A stretch of DNA of 64,000 nt from Parasutterella secunda (GCF_023336895.1 NZ_JAMBLT010000004.1:1-64000); one strand, 5' to 3'; counted from the stretch's first letter, positions 1 through 10,986 are shown. Numbers and translations: made by a program. The notes: generated by a model from the sequence alone, not told the origin.

Positions 1-98
1 CAGGGTTAGGAACAGTTAGAAATAACCTACTTAAACATACTTTATTCTAGTCAAATGAATGGGTTTTATGGGTCACTATGAGAGAGTAAAAAGTTATC

Positions 99-233
99 GT
101 GAATTTGTCGGGGAGAGGAGATAAGGATATTTTCCAAGTTTATGATTGCCTAAAAGCTGAGGGCATTTTGACTGACGGTCATCTCAGTAAAGAGTCTTTG
201 GCGGCGTTTCAGGAAAAATATCATCTTATTTAA
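99..233 (+). CDS. Small hypothetical protein (44 aa)
   Basis: A 44-residue frame opens with GTG at 99 and closes with TAA at 233, 13 bases before a symmetric terminator. The peptide is hydrophilic (starts MNLSGRGDKD, ends EKYHLI) with no membrane segment or cysteine pair. The stop immediately before a terminator shared with the convergent rhodanese gene argues for a real gene end. The ribosome-binding site is weak (GAGAG about 13 bases upstream) and an in-frame stop lies at 87-89, so the frame cannot extend further. I do not recognise a family. It could also be the untranslated tail of a transcript starting before the window. Confidence 0.3.
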   Translation: MNLSGRGDKDIFQVYDCLKAEGILTDGHLSKESLAAFQEKYHLI

Positions 234-246
234 CAGAGGATGACAA

Positions 247-270
247 AAAGGACGACAGAGGTCGTCCTTT
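247..270. terminator. Bidirectional terminator between small ORF and rhodanese gene
   Basis: A 10-bp perfect stem (AAAGGACGAC / GTCGTCCTTT) with an AGAG loop. T-rich sequence follows on both strands, so it can end the convergent transcripts on each side. Confidence 0.8.
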
Positions 271-277
271 CCGATAT

Positions 278-712
278 TTATTTTGACAAGATGGCATTTT
301 CAAGTTTGTAGGGCCATTGCAAGATTCCGTACATGTTATAGACATGTTTGTAGCCGGTCGAAATGAGGATTCGAGCGGCGTTTTCAGCACGAACGCCTGA
401 GCGGCAATGCACAAGGACCTTTTGATCAAAATTGGGGACAGCGGTTAATTTTGCACCGGATTTAAGTGAAGATAGCGGTACATTAACCGATCCTTTGATG
501 TAGCCTTCTGTCAATCGTTCAATTGGATTTCTCACATCAATCACAACCACGCCTTCTTTGATCATCTTTAAGGCTTCTGCCGGGACCACTTTTTGGTAGG
601 CTGGGTTTGTAAAAGTTAGTGGAACGGCTGGTTGAGGTTCTACCGGTTCCAAGGCATGTGCGTTGGAAATCGCCAAGATAGTCAGTGAGGAAAGAAAAAG
701 AACTCTTAGCAT
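278..712 (-). CDS. Periplasmic rhodanese-like protein
   Basis: A 144-residue protein with an N-terminal signal peptide (hydrophobic core about residues 4-16, cleavage near the AHA at 19-21) followed by one rhodanese domain (about 40-140). The active-site loop reads HCRSGVRA, keeping the catalytic cysteine and the following arginine of single-domain rhodaneses. Family members transfer sulfane sulfur, but the physiological substrate is unknown for most exported ones. The start at 712 is preceded by AGGAACG at good distance. It lies downstream of dctA, separated by a strong terminator, so it is probably transcribed separately. Confidence 0.85.
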   Translation of the reverse strand: MLRVLFLSSLTILAISNAHALEPVEPQPAVPLTFTNPAYQKVVPAEALKMIKEGVVVIDVRNPIERLTEGYIKGSVNVPLSSLKSGAKLTAVPNFDQKVLVHCRSGVRAENAARILISTGYKHVYNMYGILQWPYKLENAILSK

Positions 713-724
713 GATGAACGTTCC

Positions 725-762
725 TAAAAAACAATCCCCAAATCGTTGAGAGATGGGGATTG
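725..762 (-). terminator. Terminator of dctA
   Basis: On the minus strand an 8-bp stem CAATCCCC / GGGGATTG is followed by six T. It sits just past the dctA stop and overlaps the upstream region of the rhodanese gene. Confidence 0.85.
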
Positions 763-775
763 CGGTTACCTTAAA

Positions 776-2128
776 TTAGCGGTTAGTGTAGTCGTCGATA
801 GGGATATATTTCAATTCTTGCGTATCGCGGAAAACTTTGGGTTCCGGCAATTCCGGCATTTCAGGAATCTTCGCATCGGATTTACCTAAGACGCTGTGTA
901 GTTTTTCTTCATCGAGTTCCTTACACCATTTGCCAACCACAATCGTGGCGATACCGTTGCCGATGATGTTGGTCAAAGCGCGGGCTTCAGACATGAAGCG
1001 GTCGATGCCGAGAATCAAGGCAAGGCCAGCCACGGGGACGTGACCCACGGCTGAGAGGGTAGCGGCCAGAACAATGAAGCCAGAACCCGTGACACCGGCA
1101 GCGCCTTTACTTGTTAAAAGCAGCACAGCCAAGAGAGTGAGTTCTTGGGTTAGCGTCATGTCGACGTCACAAGCTTGTGCGATGAAAACGGCTGCCATTG
1201 TGAGGTAAATCGCGGTGCCGTCCAAGTTAAAGGAGTAACCGGTCGGAACAACAAGACCTACGACCGATTTGCTCACACCGGCTTTTTCAAGCTTATCCAT
1301 GATCTTGGGCAGCGCGGATTCAGAAGAAGAAGTGCCCAACACGATGAGAAGCTCTTCCTTGATGTAGCAGATGTATTTCCATACGGAAAAGCCTGCGTAG
1401 CGGCAAATGGCACCCAACACAACGAAGATAAAGAGCAGGCAGGTGAGATAGAACGTACCCATCAGTTCGGCCAAAGGCAGAAGCGATTGGACACCGTATT
1501 TGCCGATCGTAAAGGCCATGGCGCCAAACGCACCGATCGGGGCGACCTTCATGATCATGTTGACGATTTGGAAAAGGATTTGCGAGCTCTTTTCAATCAC
1601 GTCAAAGACCAAGGTGCCGCGGCCACCGAATTGGTGTAAAGCGATCCCGAAAAGGATGGAGAAAAAGAGTACTTGCAAAATGTTGCCTTCAGCAAAGGCG
1701 CTCACCACCGTGTTCGGGATGATGTTCATCAGGAATTGCGCCGTTGACTCCATTTTGTCGCCCGAGGTGTAAACGGCAACAGAACCGGCATCAAGCGTAG
1801 CCGGATCAATGTGCATGCCGCGGCCAGGCCCCAGGGTGTTAACCAGGATAAGACCGACCACCAAGGCAATGGTACTGACGACCTCAAAGTACAAAATGGC
1901 CAAGCCGCCCGTTTTGCCCACTTTTTTCATGTCTTCCATGCCGGCAATACCGGTCACAACCGTACAGAAGATCACCGGGGCGATAATCATTTTGATTAAT
2001 TTGATGAAGCCGTCTCCGAGCGGCTTCATGGAAGCACCGAGGTCCGGGTAAAAATAGCCGAGAAGAACACCGATGATGATCGCGCAGATCACCTGGAAGT
2101 ACAGAACTTTATAAATAGGTTTTTTCAT
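776..2128 (-). CDS. dctA: C4-dicarboxylate:cation symporter DctA
   Basis: A member of the dicarboxylate/amino acid:cation symporter (DAACS) family, importing succinate, fumarate or malate across the inner membrane with protons or sodium. Hydrophobic segments run through the protein, with the family's substrate loop [12 protein letters not shown] and the later SYNLDGT-like motif ([10 protein letters not shown]) both present. An upstream in-frame start at 2230 would add 34 residues. The start at 2128 ([10 protein letters not shown]) is preferred because AAAGGACG lies just upstream and gives about 450 residues, close to family length. Glutamate carriers of the same family are the main alternative. 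Confidence 0.88.
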   Translation of the reverse strand: MKKPIYKVLYFQVICAIIIGVLLGYFYPDLGASMKPLGDGFIKLIKMIIAPVIFCTVVTGIAGMEDMKKVGKTGGLAILYFEVVSTIALVVGLILVNTLGPGRGMHIDPATLDAGSVAVYTSGDKMESTAQFLMNIIPNTVVSAFAEGNILQVLFFSILFGIALHQFGGRGTLVFDVIEKSSQILFQIVNMIMKVAPIGAFGAMAFTIGKYGVQSLLPLAELMGTFYLTCLLFIFVVLGAICRYAGFSVWKYICYIKEELLIVLGTSSSESALPKIMDKLEKAGVSKSVVGLVVPTGYSFNLDGTAIYLTMAAVFIAQACDVDMTLTQELTLLAVLLLTSKGAAGVTGSGFIVLAATLSAVGHVPVAGLALILGIDRFMSEARALTNIIGNGIATIVVGKWCKELDEEKLHSVLGKSDAKIPEMPELPEPKVFRDTQELKYIPIDDYTNR

Positions 2129-2247
2129 ATCCGTCCTTTCTGTAAGGGCGGGAACCTCGATCTCGAAAACTGTTAGGCAGAGATCTGAAGCCCACAAGAG
2201 TTGTAAAGAGAGCGCCAAAATTTGACGCACGTCGAGTATTGTACGGG

Positions 2248-2877
2248 TTATCCCTGTATTTTTTCAATAAGCAAACCACCTGATGTTTTTTCAGTGAGGG
2301 TGTTAATCAGGTTTTCTGCTTGTGACTGCGGAACTGAAACCGTGAAGGTGGCATCCATTGCGAAGTCTTTTTCGAGAATTCTTGCCTGATGGTTTTCAAA
2401 TTCTCGAAGGGCAATATTGACAAAAGGATGTTCCAGTGTGAATTTCAAAAGATCGGATGGAACGCGTTCGGTTACTGGAAGAGTTTCCAATCCTAACTTA
2501 ACCAATCCCTGATAGGCACGAACCAAACCGCCTGTTCCCAGCAAAATGCCGCCGAAATAGCGGGTGACAACCGCAGCGATCTCTCCCACCCCGCAATGAA
2601 GCAAGACGGTAAGCATTGGGCGACCTGCCGTACCTTTCGGTTCTCCGTCGTCACTGGCACCGATTTGAGCCGTACTGCCAGGTTCGCCTGCCACGTACGC
2701 CCAACAATTGTGAGTTGCCTGGTCGTGCTCGGCTCGGATAGAGTCGATAAATGCCTTAGCTTCTTCTGGAGAACTCACTCGAGCCATTGTCACGATGAAA
2801 CGTGAGCGGTGAATCGTTTCTTCCGCCCGGTGAATTTCTCCGGCCGCAAGGTTCGGAACGTTATAACGGTCAGCCAT
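2248..2877 (-). CDS. yigZ: IMPACT-family protein YigZ
   Basis: A 209-residue protein of the YigZ/IMPACT (UPF0029) family. The N-terminal domain carries the family core: THNCWAYV near residue 55, [15 protein letters not shown] near 75-90 and [20 protein letters not shown] near 105-125. The C-terminal third matches the DUF1949-type domain. Relatives bind nucleic acid or interact with translation factors, but the exact bacterial role is not settled. It is flanked by terminators or gene ends and looks monocistronic. Confidence 0.88.
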   Translation of the reverse strand: MADRYNVPNLAAGEIHRAEETIHRSRFIVTMARVSSPEEAKAFIDSIRAEHDQATHNCWAYVAGEPGSTAQIGASDDGEPKGTAGRPMLTVLLHCGVGEIAAVVTRYFGGILLGTGGLVRAYQGLVKLGLETLPVTERVPSDLLKFTLEHPFVNIALREFENHQARILEKDFAMDATFTVSVPQSQAENLINTLTEKTSGGLLIEKIQG

Positions 2878-2884
2878 TGTCTAT

Positions 2885-2923
2885 GCAAGAAATGGCCCGG
2901 GAAAGAGTAATCCTTCTCGGGCC
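2885..2923 (-). terminator. Terminator of groESL
   Basis: A GGCCCG...CGGGCC hairpin with an interior GAA/TTC extension on the minus strand, just past the groEL stop and followed by ATTTCTTG. The T-tract is modest. Confidence 0.65.
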
Positions 2924-2951
2924 AGGTATCAGATCATTCGGTTGATACCGA

Positions 2952-4589
<1,638 letters not shown>

Positions 4590-4626
4590 TTAATACTCCA
4601 ACTAATAAATCAGTACCGGCGGAAAA

Positions 4627-4914
4627 TTATTCCAACACGCCCATGATGTCTTCTTCACGCATCACGAGCAATTCTTCACCTTCAACCTTAACGGTTTGGC
4701 CGGCGTACTTACCAAAGAGCACGCGGTCGCCCACTTTCACATCCATCGGGATGATCTTGCCGGCGTCGTCACGCTTGCCGGGGCCAACAGCCAAGACTTC
4801 ACCTTGGTCGGGCTTTTCACCAGCGCTATCCGGAATAACGATACCGGCAGCGGTCGTACGTTCACTTTCCAGGCGCTTGACGATCACACGGTCGTGCAGA
4901 GGACGAATTTGCAT
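4627..4914 (-). CDS. groES: Co-chaperonin GroES
   Basis: The 95-residue lid subunit of the GroEL/GroES chamber. It begins [16 protein letters not shown] and contains the mobile loop ([19 protein letters not shown], about residues 20-38) that contacts GroEL, and ends in the conserved [12 protein letters not shown]. First gene of the groESL operon. GGAG upstream gives a good start. Its leader holds a terminator-like hairpin (4960-4974). Confidence 0.98.
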   Translation of the reverse strand: MQIRPLHDRVIVKRLESERTTAAGIVIPDSAGEKPDQGEVLAVGPGKRDDAGKIIPMDVKVGDRVLFGKYAGQTVKVEGEELLVMREEDIMGVLE

Positions 4915-4959
4915 TTGGAATGTCTCCTAACTATTAAATTCAAAAATCGATTCTAAAAA

Positions 4960-4974
4960 GACCCATTCTGGGTC
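4960..4974 (-). promoter_or_regulatory. Hairpin with T-tract in the groES leader
   Basis: On the transcript GACCCA-GAA-TGGGTC forms a 6-bp stem flanked by AAAAATT and TTTTTAG, extendable by A-U pairs. It lies about 45 bases before the groES start codon. It could be an attenuator, a stabilising 5' structure or a temperature-sensitive element. Its function is inferred from position only. Confidence 0.45.
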
Positions 4975-5050
4975 AATTTTTGGGAAATTTCTTTTCGATT
5001 GCGGGACAATATGCGCAACCGAACCATTTCCCCCTTGAAACTAATGCTTC

Positions 5051-5081
5051 ATATGGGGATGCTTTTTTCTATTTCAAGGGG
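5051..5081 (-). promoter_or_regulatory. Heat-shock (sigma-32) promoter of groESL
   Basis: On the minus strand CCCCTTGAAA (complement of 5072-5081) is followed after 13 bases by CCCCATAT (complement of 5051-5058). This matches the sigma-32 consensus of CTTGAAA and CCCCATNT with standard spacing. No CIRCE element was seen. A second CCCCTTGAAA lies on the plus strand at 5031-5040, making a perfect 10-bp inverted repeat with the -35 box. Confidence 0.9.
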
Positions 5082-5095
5082 ATAGGCTAAAAAAG

Positions 5096-6514
5096 ATGAA
5101 AAATTTTACTTTCTCAAGCTTTATTTCATTGTTAACTTGTTGTTTTGTAATGGAAATGGCTTGGGCGCAAAATTTTTTGCCACCTACAGTTTCAGATGCT
5201 TTACGGTCTGAGAATCTAGAGAAGAATCAGATGGCTGCCAGCGTGGTAGCTTTGGACGGGGGGCGGCTTTCTTTAAATTGGCGAGATCGAGTCAAGGTTA
5301 TTCCCGCCTCAACTGAAAAAATGGTAACAACGTTGGCGGCTTTGGAATTTTTGGGGCCGGATTGGCGTTGGAAAACCTCGTTTTATTACACAGGGGAAAT
5401 TTCAGACGGCGTTTTAATCGGAACCCTTTTTATTAAGGGAGGGGGCGATCCTAAATATGTGATTGAAAATTTGTGGAGAGACCTATCGCGTCTAAAGTCC
5501 ATGGGGATTAACCATATCGCAGGAGACGTTGTTATTGATCGCTCGTACTTTGAAAAAGATAAGCAAGATCCTGAATTTGAAGAGGATTGGGATCGCCCTT
5601 ATACCGCGCCGGCGGATGCGGCGCTTTTAAACTACCGTTCTATTGCGCTGACCCTGACGCCTCAAAAAGAGCAAAGGCGAGCACTTGTTACCGTCTCGCC
5701 TCAAGTGGATGGACTTGAAGTTCCGGTATCGGTTCCGTTAGCTCGACGCAAAGCCTGTGTGCAATGGCGTCAGGCTTTGGAATTGGATATAGAAAATCCA
5801 TGGTCTCCCCAGTTTGAAGGGGCTTTGCCCGCGGGGTGTGATGAAAAAATCCTGGCTTATCTCGTACCGGATGCCAATTCGTATTGGCAGATTTATATGA
5901 AGACCATCTCTCGTCAAGTCGGATTAGCTTGGGATGGAAAGGTTATTGAAGGGGGTGTTCCTGAAGCGGCGCAGCTCTTATTTGATGCCTGGTCGGACGA
6001 TTTAGGAACGCTTGTAAAACTTACCAATAAATTCAGCAATAACGTTTTTGCTAAACATCTTTTGCTGACAATGGCGGCTAAGGACAGTCCGCAAGTGCCG
6101 GCGAGCTATTCTCATGCACGAAAAATCGTTGAGCAGTGGTTAACTTTGGCCGTTAAAACGACGCCAGGTGAAATCACTTTGGATAATGGATCGGGACTAT
6201 CTCGCAAAAGTCGGGTAACGGCGCATGCGATGACTAAACTGATTGCCTATGGTTGGAGGAGCGCCAGAATGCCGGAGTGGATTTCATCATTTCCCATATC
6301 GGCAACGGATGGCACGATGTCTAACCGTCAGGTGGCTACTGGCCATGCCTACATCAAAACGGGGTTACTTAATAATGTGAAATCCGCCGGTGGCATGGTG
6401 CAGGCAAGAAGCGGTAAGCGATACGCGCTTTACGCCGTTGTCCAGGGGAAAAATGCCACCAAGACGGATGCTCCCATTGATCGCTTGATCGAATGGATTT
6501 ATTTCAACGGTTAA
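5096..6514 (+). CDS. dacB: D-alanyl-D-alanine carboxypeptidase/endopeptidase (PBP4)
   Basis: A 472-residue periplasmic peptidase of family S13 that trims or cleaves peptidoglycan stem peptides. A signal peptide occupies about residues 1-25 (MAWA cleavage region). The three penicillin-binding motifs are in order: S72-TE-K75 (SxxK), S314-N-N316 (SxN) and K421-T-G423 (KTG). The large insert between the first and second motifs is typical of PBP4. It is divergent from groESL and its start lies only 15 bases from the groESL -35 element. No strong ribosome-binding site is visible. Confidence 0.93.
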   Translation: MKNFTFSSFISLLTCCFVMEMAWAQNFLPPTVSDALRSENLEKNQMAASVVALDGGRLSLNWRDRVKVIPASTEKMVTTLAALEFLGPDWRWKTSFYYTGEISDGVLIGTLFIKGGGDPKYVIENLWRDLSRLKSMGINHIAGDVVIDRSYFEKDKQDPEFEEDWDRPYTAPADAALLNYRSIALTLTPQKEQRRALVTVSPQVDGLEVPVSVPLARRKACVQWRQALELDIENPWSPQFEGALPAGCDEKILAYLVPDANSYWQIYMKTISRQVGLAWDGKVIEGGVPEAAQLLFDAWSDDLGTLVKLTNKFSNNVFAKHLLLTMAAKDSPQVPASYSHARKIVEQWLTLAVKTTPGEITLDNGSGLSRKSRVTAHAMTKLIAYGWRSARMPEWISSFPISATDGTMSNRQVATGHAYIKTGLLNNVKSAGGMVQARSGKRYALYAVVQGKNATKTDAPIDRLIEWIYFNG

Positions 6515-6528
6515 AAAGACCAACCAAT

Positions 6529-7371
6529 TTAGTCAAACAAGTGCTTCAAGCAGGGTTCAACCTGAACGCCTTCCCGATAGTCGCTGCCGGACTTGTAGGT
6601 GTAGTCAATTGCAAGACTCACAAACTTCATGGCGAGTAACACGGCTTCGTTTAAGGATTTCCCTTGAAGCATGGCTCCGGTTAAAACACTTGTGAATAAA
6701 TCGCCTGTTCCGCAGGTCGCAAAAGGAATGCGCGGCGTACTGAAGTCGTGATAAGCACCAGTCTCTGCGTCGTAGCACGCCACCTTAATTTGTCCTTCTT
6801 CAGCCGGAACACTGGTGATGACAACTTTTTGTTTTTGATGACCACTGGCAAGCGTGCGACAAATGTTTTGCAAGGTGTCATGGTCGGGAGCCGTCGAATT
6901 GTAGGGTTGATCAAGCAATAAACAGGCTTCCGTGTAATTGGGGGTGATGACATCGGCTTCTTTTGTCAAAGCGCGCATGTGCGTGACAAATTCAGAATTT
7001 AATGTTGGGTAAAGAGCGCCATCATCGCCCATTGCAGGATCCACAACGACAAGAACGTTTTTTGAATTTAAACGGGCGAAGCGGGCGATTGCTTCTTTGA
7101 CGATTTCAATTTGACCAATATCGGCTAAAAAACCGCTGTAAATACAGTCATAGGTAAGGCCGAGTTTTTGCCACTTATCCATAAAAGTGCTCATTTTTGA
7201 GCTGAAATCGGAGAAGGTGAAGTCGCCATACGTAAAGTTATTGCTGAAAATGGCGGTGGGAAACGGACAAACTTGGGAGCCCATTGCCGAAATCACCGGG
7301 ATGGCCGCTGTGAGTGAGCAGCGACCGAATGAACAAAGATCGTGAATTGCCAAAACTCTTTTTGTAGCCAT
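6529..7371 (-). CDS. pdxY: Pyridoxal/pyridoxamine kinase (PfkB/ThiD-like)
   Basis: A ribokinase-superfamily kinase of about 280 residues, probably phosphorylating pyridoxal or pyridoxamine at the 5' position in vitamin B6 salvage. The N-terminus (VLAIHDLCSFGRCSLTAAIPVISAMG) and the late anion-hole motif CGTGDLF near residue 225 are characteristic. The start at 7371 is chosen because AAGGAG lies eight bases upstream. The longer frame from 7389 would begin inside that ribosome-binding site. PdxK and related hydroxymethylpyrimidine kinases are alternatives, so the symbol is tentative. Confidence 0.82.
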   Translation of the reverse strand: MATKRVLAIHDLCSFGRCSLTAAIPVISAMGSQVCPFPTAIFSNNFTYGDFTFSDFSSKMSTFMDKWQKLGLTYDCIYSGFLADIGQIEIVKEAIARFARLNSKNVLVVVDPAMGDDGALYPTLNSEFVTHMRALTKEADVITPNYTEACLLLDQPYNSTAPDHDTLQNICRTLASGHQKQKVVITSVPAEEGQIKVACYDAETGAYHDFSTPRIPFATCGTGDLFTSVLTGAMLQGKSLNEAVLLAMKFVSLAIDYTYKSGSDYREGVQVEPCLKHLFD

Positions 7372-7996
7372 GGAAAAACTCCTTGACATTGAGGGATGCT
7401 ATTTATTTGTAGTAATGAACGGTAGAGTCTAATCGGATTTCTTTGACTGTGCATAGTTCGTTTGACCTAGGTTCCTTTTTTCAGAAAAACAGAAACTTTG
7501 AGCTAACTCAAAGAAAAAATTAGTCGACAAAAATAAAGCAAAAAAATGTAGGTGATAAAAAATTGAAATTTAACTAACTATCTGATATTTAAAGGATATT
7601 TAAGCTATACAAGGTTCTTTTAAAGAAAATATCCGATAATTTTCTAAGGAAAATTAAGTAATTGGAAGCGATAACTCTCAAAAACGGGAAACAAGTTTCT
7701 TTAGCGATATCCTTGCTCTTGAATCACAATTGAAAATGAATGCTGATTTTTTCAAGGTATTGCCGAAGAATGTTGTTTTAATCATGTTTATTGTCGGCTT
7801 TTTGTTGAGTGTTTTCGACTATTGATAAAAGGCAGAATTAATTGAAGGGGTTTGTTTAAATAGATTGAATCAATAAACTGTCTCCTCACAACTTGAGCGG
7901 TGGCTCTTTTTGTACCGAATAAACGGACTGGCGGTGACGGCGCGCGACAAAAACGGTAAGACCGAATCACCGGTAAATGCTTATAGGAGATAGAAA
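7372..7996. other. AT-rich intergenic region upstream of the amino-acid ABC operon
   Basis: About 620 bases without a convincing coding frame. It separates divergent pdxY and the binding-protein genes and presumably holds promoters for both. TGAATCACAATTGA at 7720-7733 is one mismatch from the ArgR half-site arrangement (TGAAT-4-ATTCA), which would suit an arginine or ornithine transporter, but it is a single weak match. No tRNA or recognisable riboswitch was seen. Confidence 0.4.
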
Positions 7997-8749
7997 ATGA
8001 CCTTTAAAGCAAAAATGACTGCGATGGCGGCTATTTTGGCTGCTGCCGGTGTGATGGCTCAGGCACAGGCTGCCGAAGTTTACAACGTGGGCTCAAACAT
8101 GGCTTTTGCTCCGTTTGAATACGTGGACGAAAACAATCAGCCGGCCGGCTTTGAAATGGAATTGATTGTGGCGATTGCCAAAGCTCAGGGCGCAGAGGTG
8201 AAATTACACAACGTTCCCTTTGATGGTCTGATTCCTTCTCTTCAAACAGGAGCCATTGATATCGCCATGTCCGGCATCACCATTACCGATCAACGCAAGC
8301 GTCGAGTTCTTTTCTCAACGCCTTATTATCAATCGGGTTTGGCGGTGATGGTTCGTGAAGCCGATAAAGGTAAGTACACCACGATTGATAGTGTCAAGGG
8401 CAAGACCCTGTGTGCTCAAATCGGTACGACCGGTGCGATCACCGCTCGCAAATTCTCCGGCAAGAACGTGAAGGAATTCAATAACGCTCCGGAAACTTTC
8501 ATGGAATTGCAATCGGGCGGATGTGATGCGGTTGTGCATGACAAGCCTGTTATGGATTACTATATGGCTCGTCGCGGCACTAAAGGTGTGTTCCGTTTGC
8601 CTGAAACCTTGTCGGCTGAAGATTATGGTATTGCAGTGGCAAAGAACAACCAGAAGCTTGCCGATTGGGTAAACACCGGTCTTGAAAAGATCAAGGCCAG
8701 TGGCGAGTACGATAAGATCTATACCAAGTGGTTCGGCGCCCAAAAATAA
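7997..8749 (+). CDS. Amino-acid ABC transporter substrate-binding protein (copy 1)
   Basis: A 250-residue periplasmic solute-binding protein of the polar amino-acid family (family 3: HisJ/ArtJ/GlnH). The signal peptide ends near AQAQAA (about residue 26). The mature protein has the family pattern NMAFAPFEYVDENNQPAGFEME, then GLIPSLQTGAIDIAMSGITIT, and the second-lobe segment LCAQIGTTGA. GGAG precedes the start. It heads an operon with a paralogous binding protein, one permease and one ATPase. The ligand (arginine, lysine, glutamine or cystine) cannot be decided from sequence alone. Confidence 0.92.
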   Translation: MTFKAKMTAMAAILAAAGVMAQAQAAEVYNVGSNMAFAPFEYVDENNQPAGFEMELIVAIAKAQGAEVKLHNVPFDGLIPSLQTGAIDIAMSGITITDQRKRRVLFSTPYYQSGLAVMVREADKGKYTTIDSVKGKTLCAQIGTTGAITARKFSGKNVKEFNNAPETFMELQSGGCDAVVHDKPVMDYYMARRGTKGVFRLPETLSAEDYGIAVAKNNQKLADWVNTGLEKIKASGEYDKIYTKWFGAQK

Positions 8750-8790
8750 AGAAGGCTGAGAGCCGGCCGGATGGTAGAAAGGATTAGAAA

Positions 8791-9528
8791 ATGATGAAGA
8801 AATTTTTACTCTCGTTGGCTGTCGGAGCTGCTTTGGCTACAAGCGCTCAAGCGGCAACAATTAGTGTTGGAACCGAAGCAACGTTTGCACCGTTTGAATT
8901 CATGGATGAACAAACGAAGCAATTGACCGGTTTTGACATGGAAATCATTGAAGCGGTTGCTAAGGAAATGGGCGATGACGTGCGTGTGCACAACATGGGT
9001 TTCGATGCCTTGATTCCGTCGCTTCAAACCGGAATCATCGATGTGACGGTTGCCGCCATGACGATTACGCCGGAGCGCCAAAAGAGGGTGGATTTCACCG
9101 ATCCCTACTATCAGTCCGGCCTTGTGATCATGGTGCGCAAGGAAGATGCCAAAAAGTACACAAATTTTGAAAGCCTTGAAGGCCAACGTTTGTGTGCACA
9201 GATCGGTACGACCGGAGCCATGATGGCCAAGCGCGTGAAAAACGCCAAGGTGACCGAATTTAACAGCATCACGGAAGCCTTTATGGAATTAAAGACAAAG
9301 GGCTGTACGGCTGTGATTAACGATAAGCCGGTGGTGGACTATTACTTGGTCCGCCGCGGTGATGAGACAGTCACGACTGTGCCTCAGGTCTTCGATGCAG
9401 AGCATTACGGCATGGCTGTTAAAAAAGGCAACAAGGCCCTCATTGAAAAACTCAACGAAGGTCTTAAGCGCATTCGCGCCAACGGTGTCTATGACAAGAT
9501 CTACACCAAGTGGTTTGGCGCTCATTAA
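8791..9528 (+). CDS. Amino-acid ABC transporter substrate-binding protein (copy 2)
   Basis: A 245-residue paralogue of the preceding gene, collinear throughout. It has a signal peptide ending ATSAQA, then TEATFAPFEFMDEQTKQLTGF, DALIPSLQTGIIDVTVAAMTIT and LCAQIGTTGAM. Both proteins end in YDKIYTKWFGA, showing tandem duplication. The ligand-site differences suggest two specificities feeding one membrane complex. It lies 41 bases after copy 1 and 24 bases before the permease. Confidence 0.92.
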   Translation: MMKKFLLSLAVGAALATSAQAATISVGTEATFAPFEFMDEQTKQLTGFDMEIIEAVAKEMGDDVRVHNMGFDALIPSLQTGIIDVTVAAMTITPERQKRVDFTDPYYQSGLVIMVRKEDAKKYTNFESLEGQRLCAQIGTTGAMMAKRVKNAKVTEFNSITEAFMELKTKGCTAVINDKPVVDYYLVRRGDETVTTVPQVFDAEHYGMAVKKGNKALIEKLNEGLKRIRANGVYDKIYTKWFGAH

Positions 9529-9552
9529 TTCATAGAGAATACACAATAAAAA

Positions 9553-10215
9553 ATGTTTGACTTTCAACTTATCATTGACTCGCTTCCCTTGCTATTCCAA
9601 GGGGCGTGCGTCACGGTTCAGATTACGGCGATCAGCGTGGGCCTGGGGTTATTCTTCGGTCTTTTTATCGGTATCGCCCAGATTTCCCGTGTAGCCTTTT
9701 TCAGAGTTCCTGCAAAAGTCTATGTGGACTTTTTGCGCGGCACGCCACTCTTGGTTCAGATCTTTATGATCTACTTTGCATTGCCGCTTTTGATCGGGAC
9801 GCGTATTGATCCCTTCATTGCGGCCATTGTGGCTTGCAGTATCAACAGCAGCGCTTACATTGCCGAAATCTTCCGTGCCGGTATTCAGTCGATTGATAAG
9901 GGTCAGATGGAAGCCGGTCGTTCTTTGGGCTTGAATTGGTCTCAGACGATGCGCTTTATCATCATTCCCCAAGCGTTTAAGCGAATCATCCCGCCGCTTG
10001 GCAATGAATTTATCGCCATGTTGAAGGACTCTTCTTTGGTGTCCGTGATTGGTTTCGAAGAATTGACTCGTCAAGGTCAGTTGGTGATTGCCAGCACGTA
10101 CGGTGCCATGGAAATTTGGACTGCCGTTGCATTGATTTACTTACTGATGACCATGCCGATTACCCGTTTGGTCGCTTATTTGGAAAAGAGGTTTAAGTCA
10201 AATGATCGTAATTAA
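9553..10215 (+). CDS. Amino-acid ABC transporter permease
   Basis: A 220-residue inner-membrane permease of the HisMQ/GlnP type with about five transmembrane segments. The cytoplasmic EAA loop contacting the ATPase reads [23 protein letters not shown] (about residues 118-140). Only one permease gene is present, so the channel is probably a homodimer. The stop overlaps the start of the ATPase gene by 14 bases, implying translational coupling. Confidence 0.94.
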   Translation: MFDFQLIIDSLPLLFQGACVTVQITAISVGLGLFFGLFIGIAQISRVAFFRVPAKVYVDFLRGTPLLVQIFMIYFALPLLIGTRIDPFIAAIVACSINSSAYIAEIFRAGIQSIDKGQMEAGRSLGLNWSQTMRFIIIPQAFKRIIPPLGNEFIAMLKDSSLVSVIGFEELTRQGQLVIASTYGAMEIWTAVALIYLLMTMPITRLVAYLEKRFKSNDRN

Positions 10216-10921
10216 AGACTTAAAAAAGGCCTTCGGCGATCATGTCGTTCTGCCTTGTGTGAACATGGAGATCAAAGAGCGCGAAGTGGTGGTGATCATC
10301 GGTCCGTCGGGTTCTGGTAAGAGTACGCTTTTGCGTAGCATCACGCATTTGGAGCAGCCGACTGCAGGCAAGATTTTTATCGCCGGTGAAGAAGTCGATG
10401 ATAAAACCAATATTGACCACATCCGCGCGGAAGTCGGAATGGTGTTCCAGCACTTCAATCTGTTTGAAAATATGACGGTGTTGCAAAATCTGACACTCGC
10501 TCCGATTCAGGTTCGTAAGATGAGTAAAGAGAAAGCCGAAGAAATCGCGTTCCGCCTTTTGGATAAGGTGGGCTTGCGCAATAAGGCTGATCAATACCCC
10601 TCTCAGCTCTCCGGCGGTCAGAAACAACGTGTGGCTATTGCCCGCGCATTGGCGATGCGTCCGAAGGCTTTACTGTTCGATGAACCGACCTCTGCTTTGG
10701 ACCCGGAAATGGTCAAAGAAGTGCTTGATGTGATGAAGCAGTTGGCCAAAGAAGGTATGACCATGGTGGTCGTTACGCACGAAATGGGTTTTGCCCGTGA
10801 AGTGGGTGACCGGGTGATCTTCATGGATGGCGGCAGCGTTGTGGAAGAAGGAACGCCAGAGCAGATCTTTAGTAATCCGCAGCACAATCGTACGAAAGCA
10901 TTCTTGTCGAAAGTGCTCTAA
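10202..10921 (+). CDS. Amino-acid ABC transporter ATP-binding protein
   Basis: A 239-residue ABC ATPase of the GlnQ/HisP/ArtP type. Walker A is GPSGSGKST (near residue 35), the Q-loop follows in VFQHFNLF, the signature is [15 protein letters not shown] (near 140), Walker B is [11 protein letters not shown] and the H-loop lies in VVTHEM. It energises uptake through the adjacent permease. Last gene of the operon, ended by the hairpin at 10944. Confidence 0.95.
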   Translation: MIVIKDLKKAFGDHVVLPCVNMEIKEREVVVIIGPSGSGKSTLLRSITHLEQPTAGKIFIAGEEVDDKTNIDHIRAEVGMVFQHFNLFENMTVLQNLTLAPIQVRKMSKEKAEEIAFRLLDKVGLRNKADQYPSQLSGGQKQRVAIARALAMRPKALLFDEPTSALDPEMVKEVLDVMKQLAKEGMTMVVVTHEMGFAREVGDRVIFMDGGSVVEEGTPEQIFSNPQHNRTKAFLSKVL

Positions 10922-10943
10922 AGAAAACGTCGCTTAATGAAAG

Positions 10944-10978
10944 AGGCCGAGAGGGGATATTCCTTTCTCGGCCTTTTC
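10944..10978. terminator. Terminator of the amino-acid ABC operon
   Basis: A 9-bp stem AGGCCGAGA / TCTCGGCCT followed by TTTT on the plus strand. The minus strand downstream side (CTTTCATT) may also serve the convergent flavoprotein gene. Confidence 0.85.
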
Positions 10979-10986
10979 CCTTTGAG

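Noticed and set aside
4915-5040. CIRCE/HrcA operator in the groESL leader
   Set aside because: The CIRCE inverted repeat (TTAGCACTC-9-GAGTGCTAA) is absent; control is explained by the sigma-32 promoter.
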